NCBI GenBank assembly: GCA_030672465.1
Contig: DAOVGJ010000080.1
Coordinates: forward strand, 1-6,890
Direction: 5' to 3'
Length of the DNA: 6,890 nt
Origin: Pseudomonadota bacterium
GTDB taxonomy: Bacteria > Desulfobacterota > BSN033 > WVXP01 > G020346125
Part shown: positions 6,089 to 6,890 of the stretch, in pieces
How the letters are laid out: each line of letters opens with the position of its first letter
Position numbering within the stretch: position 1 is the first letter of the stretch
The notes under the pieces: generated by a model
What the model saw: only the letters and a program-made list of their open reading frames with translations
The model's database searches: none
What the model was told of the DNA's origin: nothing
Made by a program: the position numbers and the translations under genes

Positions 6089-6092
6089 GAGG
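6089..6092 (+). promoter_or_regulatory. Ribosome binding site that decides the methyltransferase start
   Basis: GAGG is followed by 6 nt and the ATG at 6099. The in-frame ATG at 6075 has only pyrimidine-rich sequence before it, so the start at 6099 is preferred, shortening the longest frame by 8 residues. Confidence 0.6.
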
Positions 6093-6098
6093 TCAAAT

Positions 6099-6767
6099 AT
6101 GTGTGATGTGAATTGTATTAGATGGGGAGCAAAAAATCTGACCGGAAAAGAGATTGAGGGGAAAAGGGTAATTGAAGTTGGGTCCTACGATGTGAATGGC
6201 AGTCTTCGATATATCGTTGAATTGCTTGAGCCCACTGAATATATTGGAGTAGACGTCGTAGAAGGCCCTGGCGTCGATACGATTTGTTCAGCCGAGAATT
6301 TAGTGGAAAAATTCGGGCAGGAAAGTTTTGATATGGTGATATCTACTTGTACACTTGAACATATAAAGGATTGGAAAAAAGCTGTTTCGAACATTAAAAA
6401 TATCTGTAAACCAAATGGCATTATTTTGGTCATTGTACCCTCTGATTGGCCTTTTCATGAATACCCCTACGATTTTTGGAGATATAAAAAAGAAGATATA
6501 AAAAATATTTTTTCAGATTGTGATATTTTAGTTTTGGGTGAAGACCCTCAAACACCATCGCTGGTTTACGTAAAAATGAGAAAACCAAATGAGTTTTACG
6601 AAAAAGATTTATCAGACTACCAATTATATTCTGTAATTGTTGATAAAAAAATCACCGAAATATATGAAAAAGATCTTCAAAATTTTTATTTCAAACATTT
6701 GTCTTTTAAAGATAAAATTAAGAATATCGTATTGAAAAAAGGGAGAATGATATTTTCAAAAGATTAG
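6099..6767 (+). CDS. Class I SAM-dependent methyltransferase (222 aa)
   Basis: A Rossmann-fold methyltransferase of the Methyltransf_11/23 type; the acceptor is unknown. Counted from the ATG at 6099: motif I VIEVGSYDVNGS (about 24-35) binds SAM, an acidic residue at the end of strand 2 is D52 in YIGVDVVEG, motif II/post-motif is FDMVISTCTLEHIKDW (about 77-92), and KPNGIILVIVP (about 104-114) is the usual strand after the KPGG turn. The next segment, WPFHEYPYDFWRY, is typical of a methyltransferase subgroup often found with polysaccharide and glycosyltransferase genes. The C-terminal 60 residues are Lys-rich and less conserved-looking. The gene is visibly AT-rich, with abundant AAA, ATA and TTT codons, unlike the upstream genes, which suggests acquisition. 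It has its own promoter. The start at 6075 is possible but lacks a ribosome binding site. Confidence 0.88.
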   Translation: MCDVNCIRWGAKNLTGKEIEGKRVIEVGSYDVNGSLRYIVELLEPTEYIGVDVVEGPGVDTICSAENLVEKFGQESFDMVISTCTLEHIKDWKKAVSNIKNICKPNGIILVIVPSDWPFHEYPYDFWRYKKEDIKNIFSDCDILVLGEDPQTPSLVYVKMRKPNEFYEKDLSDYQLYSVIVDKKITEIYEKDLQNFYFKHLSFKDKIKNIVLKKGRMIFSKD

Positions 6768-6785
6768 GAGGTTCTTGCACTCTAC

Positions 6786-6802
6786 GGCTTTGTATGAAAG
6801 CC
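6786..6802 (+). other. Short hairpin after the methyltransferase gene
   Basis: ggcttt-gtatg-aaagcc is a perfect 6-bp stem with a 5-nt loop, 18 nt after the methyltransferase stop. There is no T tract, so a terminator role is doubtful. A second small inverted repeat, ggggaa/ttcccc, lies at 6843-6862. GC content rises again here, marking the 3' border of the AT-rich gene. Confidence 0.3.
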
Positions 6803-6890
6803 TTGCCTCGACTTCGGATAGGCCATATGACAGGGGATAGAAGGGGAATGAGAGGTTTCCCCGAGTTAGCCTTCGGTGAACTACCTAAAT

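Noticed and set aside
6075..6098. Methyltransferase start at 6075
   Set aside because: No ribosome binding site before it; the ATG at 6099 has GAGG at proper distance.
6775..6840. Mini-ORF from the TTG at 6775 after AGGAGG (6766-6771)
   Set aside because: Strong purine run but only 3 nt spacing, a rare start codon, 21 residues and no recognisable product.
6794..6890. Frame open from the ATG at 6794 to the right edge (32 codons)
   Set aside because: No good ribosome binding site, an inverted repeat at its start and no recognisable sequence; too short to support a gene, though a partial gene continuing past the edge cannot be excluded.

Overview
The window is about 6.9 kb of bacterial DNA of moderate GC content with all recognisable genes on the plus strand. 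It looks like an environmental or metagenome-derived genome. The full-length DNA polymerase I, the REC-GGDEF regulator and the style of the intergenic repeats would fit a Desulfobacterota- or Nitrospirota-like bacterium, but that assignment is an impression and no rRNA or other taxonomic marker is present.

Layout. (1) Positions 2-1499 hold a two-component pair: the C-terminal part of a sensor histidine kinase cut by the left edge, then, after 7 nt, a response regulator with a diguanylate cyclase output. Together they should convert an unseen stimulus into c-di-GMP. (2) Positions 1581-4250 encode a complete DNA polymerase I (polA) with 5'-nuclease, 3'-5' exonuclease-type and polymerase domains; one exonuclease metal ligand is Glu instead of the textbook Asp. 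(3) Positions 4251-4764 are a 514-bp gene-free region with two different repeat blocks: GC-rich degenerate direct repeats (about 4335-4427), then AT-rich words repeated in both orientations (about 4491-4681). (4) Positions 4765-5397 encode HisH, the glutaminase subunit of imidazole glycerol phosphate synthase, with no hisF or other his gene in view. (5) Positions 5509-5892 encode an unrecognised 127-aa protein whose four clustered cysteines have exactly the C-x6-C-x2-C-x5-C spacing of the endonuclease III/MutY iron-sulfur loop, but without a glycosylase domain. (6) Positions 5939-6014 form a compact control region: a hairpin, a 13-nt palindrome, a good sigma70-type promoter and a 10-bp inverted repeat around its -10 box. 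(7) Positions 6099-6767 encode an AT-rich SAM-dependent methyltransferase, compositionally unlike everything upstream and possibly the edge of an acquired or surface-polysaccharide-type region.

The kinase and regulator clearly work together. The remaining genes look like independent units that share a strand: polA and hisH are housekeeping genes separated by repeats, and the methyltransferase has its own promoter. No complete new multi-gene system is evident. The best leads are the small cysteine-motif protein, the promoter/inverted-repeat architecture before the methyltransferase, and the intergenic repeat families.
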